A stretch of DNA of 8,768 bases from an uncultured Bacteroidota bacterium (GTDB lineage Bacteria > Bacteroidota > Bacteroidia > Chitinophagales > S012-47), in the NCBI GenBank assembly GCA_913062655.1, contig CAJXXO010000094.1, positions 1 through 8,768 on the forward strand. The letters are read 5' to 3'. The position numbers and the translations under genes are program-made. Below the pieces are notes generated by a model that saw only the letters and a program-made list of their open reading frames with translations, did no database searches and had not been told where the DNA came from. Of this stretch, positions 1 through 6,270 are shown one piece after another. The stretch's first letter is position 1; each line of letters begins with the position of its first letter.

Positions 1-581
1 GCCTCCAACGATGCCCATGAAGGCTCTTCTTCCGGTTGTTCGGTGGCTGTCCCCCAAAATCGGTTGGCTATCGATCGCAAATGCATGGCAACCGGGCCTG
101 CTGCCATTAAACCAAAGTCTAGCCAGGCCGGAATACCCGGCATGTCATTGTAGCGATCCGCGATATTGAAGCCCCCAACCAAGCTCCGTTTGCCATCAAT
201 AATGAGCAGTTTGTGATGCAGCCTCCGACCGATATTGATATTTTCCCCGGTAAATGGCCGGCCAAACCATTTGACCACTATCCCCACATCTTGCCAGGTT
301 TGCGCCCAGGGATTGTCGCGCATGAGCTCCAGTGAACCATAGGCATCCAGTATCAGGTACACTTTCACACCCCGTTTGGCCGCCCGAACCAAAGCAGATT
401 GAATGAGAGCCCCGGTTTCATCGTTGACGAAAATGTAGGTTTGCAGTTGCACTTCATATTGTGCTGCGTCAATCCAGTCAATCATGTGCTGGAATGTGGC
501 GGCACCCGATCGCAGCAACTGCACCCGGTTGCCCGGTATACTCACCCGTGGATTGAGCCCTTTATCGGTTAGCTTATGCAT
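1..581 (-). CDS. Phospholipase D / cardiolipin synthase-like protein, C-terminus cut by window edge
   Basis: I translated this from the minus strand: an open frame of 193 residues runs off the left end. One complete HKD motif is visible, HxKxxxxD at residues 122-129 (His122, Lys124, Asp129), followed by the GGFNIADRY stretch (136-144) typical of the family. PLD enzymes use two HKD motifs to form and resolve a phosphohistidine intermediate; the second would lie outside the window. No N-terminal membrane segment or signal peptide is visible, so it resembles the soluble ClsB-type synthases that transfer phosphatidyl groups to make cardiolipin, although phospholipase or nuclease activity is also possible. 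The ATG at 581 lies inside the last codons of the upstream VOC gene (8-base overlap), with a GGAGGG stretch about 11 bases before it. An in-frame stop 21 bases upstream of this ATG leaves little room for an earlier start. Translation is probably coupled to the VOC gene. The family call is confident; the exact lipid reaction is inferred. Confidence 0.88.
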   Translation of the reverse strand, partial: MHKLTDKGLNPRVSIPGNRVQLLRSGAATFQHMIDWIDAAQYEVQLQTYIFVNDETGALIQSALVRAAKRGVKVYLILDAYGSLELMRDNPWAQTWQDVGIVVKWFGRPFTGENINIGRRLHHKLLIIDGKRSLVGGFNIADRYNDMPGIPAWLDFGLMAAGPVAMHLRSIANRFWGTATEQPEEEPSWASLE

Positions 582-987
582 GGCGCCACATACCCTCCAT
601 CACAATTTCCACACAATGCTGATCCGGATCGCGGAAGTAGAAGCTTTTATAGCCACCCGGCCAGGTTTCCTCATGCTCAATGGCTATACCTGTCTTTTCG
701 ACAAAATCCTTCCAAGCCTGGTAATCGGCTGGTGCGCAACTGAAGGCAAAATGCAATTGACCCGCTCCGTAGTGTGGGGGCAGGTGGGTCTCTTCCCTGG
801 TCGACTCAGGTAAAAAGCAAAGCAATACGCTAGCCCCGGCTCGGAAGAATACGTGCCGTTCCTCCACATAGGATAGGCAGGGCAAGCCCAGTCGCTCATG
901 GTAAAAGCGATAGGTCTCTGCCAGGTCATTGACATACAGACACGTTTCCTTGATGCTGATTAATGGTGGGGTGGTAGGTTTCGGCAT
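574..987 (-). CDS. VOC superfamily (glyoxalase/bleomycin resistance-fold) protein
   Basis: This small protein of 137 residues has the paired beta-alpha-beta-beta-beta layout of the vicinal oxygen chelate superfamily. The first half begins ETCLYVNDL near residue 14 and continues with FYHERLGL. The second half has QLHFAF near residue 79 and FYFRDPDQHCVEIV near 117-129. By alignment with the family, Glu14, His79 and Glu127 are the likely divalent-metal ligands. Members include glyoxalase I, dioxygenases and fosfomycin-modifying enzymes; nothing here fixes the substrate, so no specific reaction is claimed. The frame stays open to an ATG at 1035, but that start would overlap the divergent peptidase gene. 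The ATG at 987 has an AGGA 7 bases upstream and begins just before the conserved fold, so I chose it. Its stop overlaps the start of the PLD-like gene, which implies a two-gene operon. Confidence 0.85.
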   Translation of the reverse strand: MPKPTTPPLISIKETCLYVNDLAETYRFYHERLGLPCLSYVEERHVFFRAGASVLLCFLPESTREETHLPPHYGAGQLHFAFSCAPADYQAWKDFVEKTGIAIEHEETWPGGYKSFYFRDPDQHCVEIVMEGMWRHA

Positions 988-992
988 GGTTT

Positions 993-997
993 TTCCT
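993..997 (-). promoter_or_regulatory. Ribosome binding site deciding the VOC gene start
   Basis: Read on the minus strand, AGGAA lies about 7 bases before the ATG at 987. This is one of the few Shine-Dalgarno-like sequences in the window. It favours that start over the in-frame ATGs at 1014 and 1035, which would overlap or abut the divergent peptidase start. Confidence 0.5.
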
Positions 998-998
998 G

Positions 999-1006
999 TA
1001 CTTTTA
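999..1006 (+). promoter_or_regulatory. Candidate Bacteroidota -7 promoter element for the M1 peptidase
   Basis: TACTTTTA matches TAnnTTTG at seven of eight positions and lies 21 bases before the peptidase ATG at 1028, inside the 40-base divergent gap. No clear TTTG -33 box is visible at the usual spacing, so this is a weak candidate. Confidence 0.3.
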
Positions 1007-1027
1007 GGAACCATAAAATAGTGAGAA

Positions 1028-2662
1028 ATGGTCAAATGGATAGGCTTTTTGTGGGCTTGTGTTTTTGCGTGGCAAGGCGTGGCGCAATCCTGGACGGCTA
1101 AGGACTCATTGATAGGCTACCTGAACCCCTACCGAAGCTGGTTTGATGTGACGCATTATGATCTTCAACTGCGCATTGACCCCGATCGCCAATACATTCA
1201 AGGCGAAAACACCATTCAGTTTACAGCTATTGACACCTCACCGGGGGTGCTGCAGCTCGACCTGGCACCACATTTTACCATCAATGCCATCCACAGCAAT
1301 GGCCAGCCCTTGTCTTACCAACAGCGGCATACCGCTATCTGGATAGACTGGCCGGAAACGCGACCGGGTGAATCCGCTACTATTACGGTGGCTTACCAGG
1401 GTCGGCCTAAAGTGGCTCGTTATGCACCATGGCAAGGAGGTTTTGTGTGGGACCAGGATGAAAAAGGCAACCCCTGGATAGGTGTAGCCTGCGAAGGGGA
1501 GGGGTCGCACATCTGGTGGCCGGGAAAAGATCACTTTACCGATGAACCCGATAGTATGCGTATGACCTTTGCGGTGCCCAATGGGCTGGTGGCGGTCGGT
1601 AATGGACGATTGGTGGATACCCGCAAACAAGACAGTACAACCGCCTATACCTGGGCCGTCAAAAACCCAATAAACACCTATAATGTATCGGTCAATATTG
1701 CCGATTATGTACACTTCACCGATACCTTCTCTTCGACAGTAACCGAGAATGACCTGTTGTTGTCCTACTATGTATTGCGATACAACCTGGACAAAGCGCA
1801 GCAGCACTTTGAGCAGGTGAAGCCTATGTTGGCTTGTTTTGAAAAGCATTTTGGGCCCTATCCCTTCTATGCCGACAGCTACAAGTTGGTGGAAACCCCT
1901 TACCTCGGCATGGAGCACCAGAGCGCCATTGCCTATGGGAACGACTATCAGAAAGGATATGCCGGCTTTGATCAGTCTGGCCTGGGCTTTGACTATATCA
2001 TCATTCACGAATCTGGCCACGAGTGGTTTGGCAACAGCATTACCGCTTCTGATTTGGCAGAAGTATGGATACACGAATCATTTACCACCTACAGTGAGGC
2101 GGTGTATGTGGAGTGTCTTTTTGGGACACAAAAAGCAAATGCCTACATGAACATGCAACGGATGATGGTCCGCAATAAGAAACCGATCATAGGCCCTATG
2201 GACGTTCGTTTTGATGGCTGGGCAGACGACAATGACCAGTATTACAAAGGGGCACTCATGCTGCACACACTGCGCCAGGCAATAGGGGACGATGAGCAGT
2301 GGTGGGGCCTCCTGCAAGACTTTTCTACCCATTTCGCACACCAAGTGATTAATACCGATAGTGTAATTCGATTTTTCAATGCACGCAGCCCATTTGATGT
2401 CAAACCCTTCTTCGATCAGTATCTCCGGCATGCAAATTTGCCTGTGTTGGAATATAAGGTCAGTCAGTTTGGTTCGGAGGAGCCTGTCACCAGCATGTCT
2501 TTCCGTTGGAAAACAGATGAGCCTGACTTCATGCTACCCATACCTGTGGATGGTGAAATGAAGATGGTGTCTACGGTTTGGACGGCAATGGAAAGGGTAG
2601 AAAATGAATGGTTACCGGAAACTATCAAGGATTACTATGTCCGTGTTAAACGCATAAAATAA
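1028..2662 (+). CDS. Secreted M1 family zinc metallopeptidase (aminopeptidase N-like)
   Basis: The protein has 544 residues. A signal peptide covers residues 1-20 (Lys3, hydrophobic core, small residues before a cut near GVAQ), so it should act in the periplasm or outside the cell. An N-terminal beta-rich M1 domain is followed by the catalytic thermolysin-like domain. The zinc site is complete: HESGH at 327-331, then exactly 18 residues to Glu350, the HExxH-X18-E signature, with Glu328 as general base. Tyr405 in YYKGA is the likely transition-state tyrosine. The substrate-amine motif, usually GAMEN, reads LGMEH at 293-297, keeping the key Glu296. The chain ends soon after the catalytic domain, so the large C-terminal helical domain of PepN or ERAP types is absent. 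It probably releases N-terminal amino acids from peptides. It diverges from the VOC gene, and the secreted protein gene downstream starts 30 bases after its stop. Confidence 0.93.
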   Translation: MVKWIGFLWACVFAWQGVAQSWTAKDSLIGYLNPYRSWFDVTHYDLQLRIDPDRQYIQGENTIQFTAIDTSPGVLQLDLAPHFTINAIHSNGQPLSYQQRHTAIWIDWPETRPGESATITVAYQGRPKVARYAPWQGGFVWDQDEKGNPWIGVACEGEGSHIWWPGKDHFTDEPDSMRMTFAVPNGLVAVGNGRLVDTRKQDSTTAYTWAVKNPINTYNVSVNIADYVHFTDTFSSTVTENDLLLSYYVLRYNLDKAQQHFEQVKPMLACFEKHFGPYPFYADSYKLVETPYLGMEHQSAIAYGNDYQKGYAGFDQSGLGFDYIIIHESGHEWFGNSITASDLAEVWIHESFTTYSEAVYVECLFGTQKANAYMNMQRMMVRNKKPIIGPMDVRFDGWADDNDQYYKGALMLHTLRQAIGDDEQWWGLLQDFSTHFAHQVINTDSVIRFFNARSPFDVKPFFDQYLRHANLPVLEYKVSQFGSEEPVTSMSFRWKTDEPDFMLPIPVDGEMKMVSTVWTAMERVENEWLPETIKDYYVRVKRIK

Positions 2663-2668
2663 TACCAC

Positions 2669-2676
2669 TATATTTA
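2669..2676 (+). promoter_or_regulatory. Candidate -7 promoter element for the TapB-like gene
   Basis: TATATTTA fits TAnnTTTG at seven of eight positions and lies 16 bases before the ATG at 2693, in the 30-base gap after the peptidase. An AAGGA begins at its last base. It may allow separate expression, but readthrough from the peptidase gene is equally likely. Confidence 0.3.
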
Positions 2677-2692
2677 AGGAAAACTTTTACCT

Positions 2693-3370
2693 ATGCTTCA
2701 ACGAGTACTTGTATGGGCTGTAAGCAGTCTATTTTTCCTATCACTGTCGGCACAAGATTGCTTGCGCTATTACCCCCAGGAAACAGACGGTTCGTTTGAA
2801 ATAATGACCTACAACAAAAAAGACAAAGTAGAGTCGCGTGCCGTCTACCAGGTAGTGGAGCGGTCCGACAATCAAATCACCTACGAGGCCACACTGTACG
2901 ACAAGAAGGATAAAGAGGTCACGACCATGACCTTTGCCATCTATTGTGAGGGCGATGTGCTAAAAGTAGATATGCGCAATTTTATGCCGGCCAATACCCT
3001 GGAGCAAATGAACATGGAAGGGGTGGATGTAGACATGAAATCAACAGATATGGCCTTTCCGGCTAACCTTACTGTGGGCCAAAGTCTTCCCGATGCCGAC
3101 ATCTCCATAAAGGTAACTTTGAATGGCATGCCTATGCTGACCACGACCAGCGAGACGACCAATAGAAAAGTGATAGCCAAAGAGTCGATTACCACGCCCA
3201 TGGGAACCTATGAGTGCTTTGTAATTACAGGCGATTTCTTTGCTAAAATGGGCTTCGTCAAGGTTCAGACGAGTGAAAAATTGTTTCTCCACCCGGAGAA
3301 AGGATTCCTGCGGTCAGAGAGTTACGACAAGAAAGGAAAGTTGGAAAGCTACACCGTACGTACCAGCTAG
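2693..3370 (+). CDS. Secreted TapB/DUF3108-like protein of unknown function
   Basis: The product has 225 residues. Residues 1-20 form a signal peptide (Arg4, hydrophobic core, SLSAQ before the mature start at Asp22). The mature part begins with a cysteine and a YYP motif, then alternates short beta strands: a tyrosine-rich 'DGSFEIMTYNKKDK' segment, a CEGD segment around residue 84, a GTYECFVITGD segment in the last third and a closing strand with YDKKGK. This beta-barrel-like pattern matches Bacteroidota proteins annotated as TapB family or DUF3108-like; no enzymatic motif is visible and I assign no activity. Export suggests a periplasmic or surface role. The gene follows the M1 peptidase in the same direction with a 30-base gap. 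Its TAG stop overlaps the stop of the convergent threonine aldolase gene, leaving no space for an intergenic terminator. The family assignment is by sequence impression. Confidence 0.8.
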   Translation: MLQRVLVWAVSSLFFLSLSAQDCLRYYPQETDGSFEIMTYNKKDKVESRAVYQVVERSDNQITYEATLYDKKDKEVTTMTFAIYCEGDVLKVDMRNFMPANTLEQMNMEGVDVDMKSTDMAFPANLTVGQSLPDADISIKVTLNGMPMLTTTSETTNRKVIAKESITTPMGTYECFVITGDFFAKMGFVKVQTSEKLFLHPEKGFLRSESYDKKGKLESYTVRTS

Positions 3371-4386
3371 CCAAAGGCTTTGAGTTGCTTGATGGTGTAG
3401 TCGATCATATCATCATCTATGTCCAGGTGGGTCACCATCCGCAGGGTAGCGGGTCCGAAGGGTACTACTTGGATACCTTTTTCCTGCAGGAACATCCGCA
3501 GCTTGTCAGCCCCGTAGGCATCAGAAAGGCGGAATACGAGAATGTTGGTGTGCACTGGCAGTAATTCAGTTACGTACCCCAGTTCTTTGATGGCGCCAGC
3601 CAGGACTTGTGCCCGGTGATGGTCTTCCGCTAATCGGTCTATGTGATGGGATAAAGCATAGTGCCCGGCAGCGGCCAGGTAGCCGGCCTGGCGCATACCT
3701 CCGCCAAATACCTTCCTTACGCGCATGGCGCGTTGTATAAACGCCTTCGAACCGATCAGTAAGCTGCCCACCGGAGCCCCCAGCCCCTTGGATAAGCAGA
3801 TGGAAATGCTGTCAAACAGGGGGCCCATATCCTGTGGTTGGGCACCGGTAGCTACCAAGGCATTGAATAGCCGGGCGCCATCCATATGCAACGGCAATTG
3901 GTGGGCCTGGCAGGTCGCTCGAATGGCTTGCAACTGTGAAAGCGAATAATACCCTCCACCGCCACGATTGCAGGTGTTTTCTACGCAAACCAGACTTGTT
4001 CGCGGGTGATGAACGTTGTCAGGCTGAATAGCAGCGATAATCTGTTCCGGGCTTATGATACCACGATCGCCCTGCAATAGCCTTACTGAAGCACCGGAGT
4101 TGAAAGCAATACCACCACCTTCATAGTTATACACATGCGAGAGCTCATCGCATATCACCTCATCACCCGGTTGCGTGTGTACTTTTATGGCTATCTGATT
4201 GGTTTGTGTGCCGGAGGGGCAAAAGAGGGCTGCCTCATGCCCAAACAGATTAGCGGCATAGGTCTGCAATCGATTGACAGAAGGATCTTCACCAAACACA
4301 TCGTCACCCACCTCTGCGTGCATCATAGCTTCCAGCATGGCCGGTGTCGGGCGGGTTACCGTATCACTGCGCAAATCAACGGTCAT
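3367..4386 (-). CDS. ltaE: Low-specificity L-threonine aldolase
   Basis: This fold-type I, PLP-dependent enzyme of 339 residues cleaves L-threonine or L-allo-threonine to glycine and acetaldehyde in the cytoplasm. The N-terminus DLRSDTVTRPTPAM is the family signature. GDDVFGEDPSVNRL follows at 27-40, and CPSGTQTNQ near 56-64 is the phosphate-binding region. His84 is the usual residue stacking on PLP, and Asp169 with Arg172 in HMDGARLFNA bind the cofactor and substrate. Lys200 in SKGLGAPVGS is the PLP Schiff-base lysine. Length is normal and no key residue is missing. Its ATG overlaps the rhomboid gene's stop (ATGA), making it the third gene of an rlmH-rhomboid-ltaE operon with likely translational coupling. 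Its TAG stop lies inside a CTAG shared with the convergent TapB-like gene. Confidence 0.95.
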   Translation of the reverse strand: MTVDLRSDTVTRPTPAMLEAMMHAEVGDDVFGEDPSVNRLQTYAANLFGHEAALFCPSGTQTNQIAIKVHTQPGDEVICDELSHVYNYEGGGIAFNSGASVRLLQGDRGIISPEQIIAAIQPDNVHHPRTSLVCVENTCNRGGGGYYSLSQLQAIRATCQAHQLPLHMDGARLFNALVATGAQPQDMGPLFDSISICLSKGLGAPVGSLLIGSKAFIQRAMRVRKVFGGGMRQAGYLAAAGHYALSHHIDRLAEDHHRAQVLAGAIKELGYVTELLPVHTNILVFRLSDAYGADKLRMFLQEKGIQVVPFGPATLRMVTHLDIDDDMIDYTIKQLKAFG

Positions 4387-5000
4387 AGTAAGGATTGAAT
4401 TTGTTCTACGAAATAGAGAGCAAGTTTTGGTTTGAGCACCAGGTAGAAAAGTACGCCAAAAATAGCCCCATAAAAGTGGGCGTCATGATTTATGTGATCA
4501 CCTCCCCGTCTGGCCATGTAATATGAATAGAGCAAGTATAGCACCCCCATGATCACCGCATTGACCGGTATCGGGATCAGGAGCAGGTAAAGGCTGCTGG
4601 TCGGGTAGAGCAGGATGTAAGCGAAAAGTACGGCTGACACGGCCCCGGAAGCACCCAGGCTGGCGTAATAGGCGTTGTCTTTGTGTTTGAAAAGGGTGCT
4701 CAGGCTGGCTGCGGGTATCGCTAAAAGGTACATGACCAAAAACAACAGGTGCCCATATTCGCCAAATACAATTCTACTCGCCTCCTCCAGCGGACGGCCA
4801 AAGATGTAAAGTACCCACATGTTGACGAACAGGTGCATCCAGTCGGCATGTAAAAAGCCGGAAGTAAGCACCCGGTGGTATTCCTTGTTGTTAAAAACCC
4901 GGGTGGGAATCAGCATAGTCTTGTAGCGAAAGTCGTTGTTGCTGAAGCCCTGAATGGATACCAATACCGTCAGTATGAGGATAATCAATGTAATGGTCAT
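4383..5000 (-). CDS. Rhomboid family intramembrane serine protease
   Basis: The protein has 205 residues, most of them in about six hydrophobic membrane segments. The rhomboid signatures are intact: HADWMHLFVNMW at 51-62 (with the His56 xxx Asn60 oxyanion-hole motif), GASGA at 116-120 with catalytic Ser118, and AHFYGAIFG in the last membrane segment with catalytic His175. These enzymes cut membrane proteins within or near their transmembrane helices. The chain is close to the minimal six-segment rhomboid core, without added cytosolic domains. Several histidines (169, 172, 175) cluster just before and at the catalytic position. The substrate cannot be told from sequence. The gene starts 9 bases after rlmH ends, and its TGA stop overlaps the ltaE start. 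Confidence 0.93.
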   Translation of the reverse strand: MTITLIILILTVLVSIQGFSNNDFRYKTMLIPTRVFNNKEYHRVLTSGFLHADWMHLFVNMWVLYIFGRPLEEASRIVFGEYGHLLFLVMYLLAIPAASLSTLFKHKDNAYYASLGASGAVSAVLFAYILLYPTSSLYLLLIPIPVNAVIMGVLYLLYSYYMARRGGDHINHDAHFYGAIFGVLFYLVLKPKLALYFVEQIQSLL

Positions 5001-5009
5001 GGCTGCAAA

Positions 5010-5480
5010 TTAGTGATGATACGGCTCATGGCGAAGAATGGTAAAGGCACGATACAGTTGCTCCGTAAGCAAAAACCGCGCTTGCTCATGTGTAAAAGTC
5101 ATAGCCGAAAGCGCCCACTGCTGATTGGCCCGATCGTACACGGCAGGGGAGAAGCCGTAGGCGCCACCAATGAAAAAGACCACTCGTTGCACTGATTGTA
5201 CCATTTTCTGCTCAAGCTGTTGCGCCAATTGCTCTGAGGTCATGCCTTTACCCCGTTCATCCAGCAGAATCAGCCAATCACCAGGCTGTATTTGTGCCAG
5301 CAGCAATTCGCCCTCTACCTTTACTTGCTGCACCGGGTCCTGGATCGACTTGAGCCTTCCTTGTGCCAGTTCCAGGTAATCAACCTTCGTGTAATGCTGC
5401 AAGCGCTGCAACCGCTCATCTATGAGGGTGCGCAATGCTTTTATCTGCGTTTTGCCGGGTGTAACAATTCGAATGTGCAT
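5010..5480 (-). CDS. rlmH: 23S rRNA (pseudouridine-1915-N3)-methyltransferase RlmH
   Basis: This SPOUT-class methyltransferase of 156 residues uses S-adenosylmethionine to methylate the N3 of pseudouridine 1915 in helix 69 of 23S rRNA, in the cytoplasm on assembled 70S ribosomes. Visible family motifs are LLDERGKGMTSEQLA near 72-86, FFIGGAYGF at 102-110 (the GG of the trefoil-knot SAM site), LSAMTFTHEQAR near 124-135 and the C-terminal EQLYRAFTIL...PYHH, whose final histidine pair is strongly conserved. The frame stays open 48 bases further upstream, but the family starts at MHIRIV and length 156 matches the norm, so I use the ATG at 5480. It is the first gene of a three-gene leftward operon and diverges from the lipoprotein pair across a 65-base gap. 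Confidence 0.96.
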   Translation of the reverse strand: MHIRIVTPGKTQIKALRTLIDERLQRLQHYTKVDYLELAQGRLKSIQDPVQQVKVEGELLLAQIQPGDWLILLDERGKGMTSEQLAQQLEQKMVQSVQRVVFFIGGAYGFSPAVYDRANQQWALSAMTFTHEQARFLLTEQLYRAFTILRHEPYHH

Positions 5481-5510
5481 GGCAGATATCGAAGATAGAC
5501 CAATTCTTCC

Positions 5511-5518
5511 TACATTTA
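5511..5518 (+). promoter_or_regulatory. Candidate -7 promoter element for the lipoprotein pair
   Basis: TACATTTA matches TAnnTTTG at seven of eight positions, 27 bases before the ATG at 5546, within the 65-base divergent gap. No convincing -33 box accompanies it. On the other strand a TATCTTCG (5490-5497) could serve rlmH but would give an almost leaderless transcript. Confidence 0.3.
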
Positions 5519-5545
5519 ATCCATTCATTCATCAATTCAATTTTC

Positions 5546-5872
5546 ATGAAACAACTACTGTCTTTGGTAGCATTAGCTACCCTTTTTTTGGTTACCGCAT
5601 GTGGCGGAGAAAAATCACCTGAAGAGCAATTTGCCACTGACTTCTGCGATTGTATGGGGCCTTTGGTGGAGCTGCAGCAGGAGATGATGGACAATCCCGA
5701 AGAGGCCATGAGCCGCATGGGTGAGCTGGAAGAAAAAGCCAAGTGTGCGGATGAACTGGAAGCGAAGTACAAGGATGAAGTAGGCGATGAGCCTTCTCAA
5801 GCCTACAAAGATGCCATTAAGGCCGAGTGCCCTGATGTATATGCCTTTATGGAAGAAAATGGCGGCATGTAA
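5546..5872 (+). CDS. Small four-cysteine lipoprotein, paralogue of the next gene
   Basis: The product has 108 residues. Lys2, a hydrophobic core and the lipobox VTAC give a lipidated Cys19, followed by GGEKSPEE, so it should sit in the cell envelope. The mature part is short, acidic and predicted helical. It carries four cysteines: a CxC pair at 34 and 36 (FCDCMGP), Cys67 (KCADELEAKY) and Cys95 in CPDVYAFM. I do not recognise a named family. The next gene carries the same motifs in the same order, so the two look like a tandem duplication that has since diverged. In the envelope the cysteines could form two disulfides; metal binding is an alternative and is not supported by more than the CxC. 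The TAA stop shares its last base with the next ATG (TAATG), implying one transcript and coupled translation. Confidence 0.87.
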   Translation: MKQLLSLVALATLFLVTACGGEKSPEEQFATDFCDCMGPLVELQQEMMDNPEEAMSRMGELEEKAKCADELEAKYKDEVGDEPSQAYKDAIKAECPDVYAFMEENGGM

Positions 5873-6216
5873 TGCATTTATTATGGAAACTATTGGGGAT
5901 AGCCGGCTGTCTTTGGATAGCCGGCTGTTCTGCTTCTGGGACAGACCAACTGGCCGCACAATATTGCGACTGTTTTGCCCCCACCTATGAGGCACGGGTC
6001 GCTTTGGATAGGGGATTGGCCGATTCGTTGCCGCAGGAGAAAATCACTGCCCTGGCCGATGCCCTCGTCTATGCCCGAATCGCCATGAAAAGCTGCCTGC
6101 AAGAGGCGAAAATAGAGCAGCGAACAGCCGGCACGCCCGACTCGTTGCTTGAACAGGCGATGAAGAAGAAGTGCCCCGATATCTATGCGCATTATGCTGG
6201 GGAAGTAGCGCCTTAG
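5872..6216 (+). CDS. Second small four-cysteine lipoprotein with duplicated lipobox
   Basis: This 114-residue product is the diverged twin of the preceding lipoprotein: YCDCFAP at 31-37 answers FCDCMGP, Cys75 (SCLQEA) answers KCADEL, and KCPDIYAHY at 100-108 answers ECPDVYAFM. The segment between the first and second cysteine sites is about ten residues longer and rich in Ala and Leu, probably helical. The N-terminus has two candidate lipoboxes in a row, GIAGC ending at Cys13 and WIAGC ending at Cys19, made by a 14-base direct repeat with an 18-base period. Cys19 is the more likely lipid site because the hydrophobic stretch before Cys13 is very short. The function is unknown. The start overlaps the previous stop by one base. 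Confidence 0.84.
   Translation: MHLLWKLLGIAGCLWIAGCSASGTDQLAAQYCDCFAPTYEARVALDRGLADSLPQEKITALADALVYARIAMKSCLQEAKIEQRTAGTPDSLLEQAMKKKCPDIYAHYAGEVAP
5897..5928 (+). repeat. 14-base direct repeat encoding two lipobox copies
   Basis: GGATAGCCGGCTGT occurs at 5897-5910 and again at 5915-5928. The period is 18 bases, or six codons, so the reading frame is kept and each copy encodes IAGC preceded by Gly or Trp. The match stops sharply on both sides, as expected for a short in-frame duplication that lengthened the signal peptide. Confidence 0.85.
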
Positions 6217-6241
6217 ACGTGTAGAAATGCAAAAAGTACGG

Positions 6242-6249
6242 TATCTTTC
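6242..6249 (+). promoter_or_regulatory. Candidate -7 promoter element for the NfeD-floA operon
   Basis: TATCTTTC matches TAnnTTTG at seven of eight positions and lies 21 bases before the ATG at 6271, in the 54-base gap after the second lipoprotein. It suggests NfeD-floA has its own promoter; no clear -33 element is seen. Confidence 0.33.
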
Positions 6250-6270
6250 GAAGGCTATTAACCACTGCCC

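Noticed and set aside
988..1035. N-terminal extension of the VOC gene to an ATG at 1035
   Set aside because: It would overlap the divergent peptidase start and adds residues not part of the fold; the ATG at 987 has a ribosome binding site.
1238..2074. Long antisense open frame (278 codons) opposite the M1 peptidase
   Set aside because: The plus strand encodes a complete M1 peptidase with all catalytic motifs across this stretch; the antisense product shows no recognisable domain and is a shadow of codon use.
5481..5528. N-terminal extension of rlmH
   Set aside because: RlmH proteins start at MxIRIV-like sequence and are about 155-157 residues long, which fits the start at 5480.
5522..5541. 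ATTCA-rich short repeats before the first lipoprotein
   Set aside because: Only a few imperfect units in an AT-rich gap; too short and irregular to call a functional repeat.
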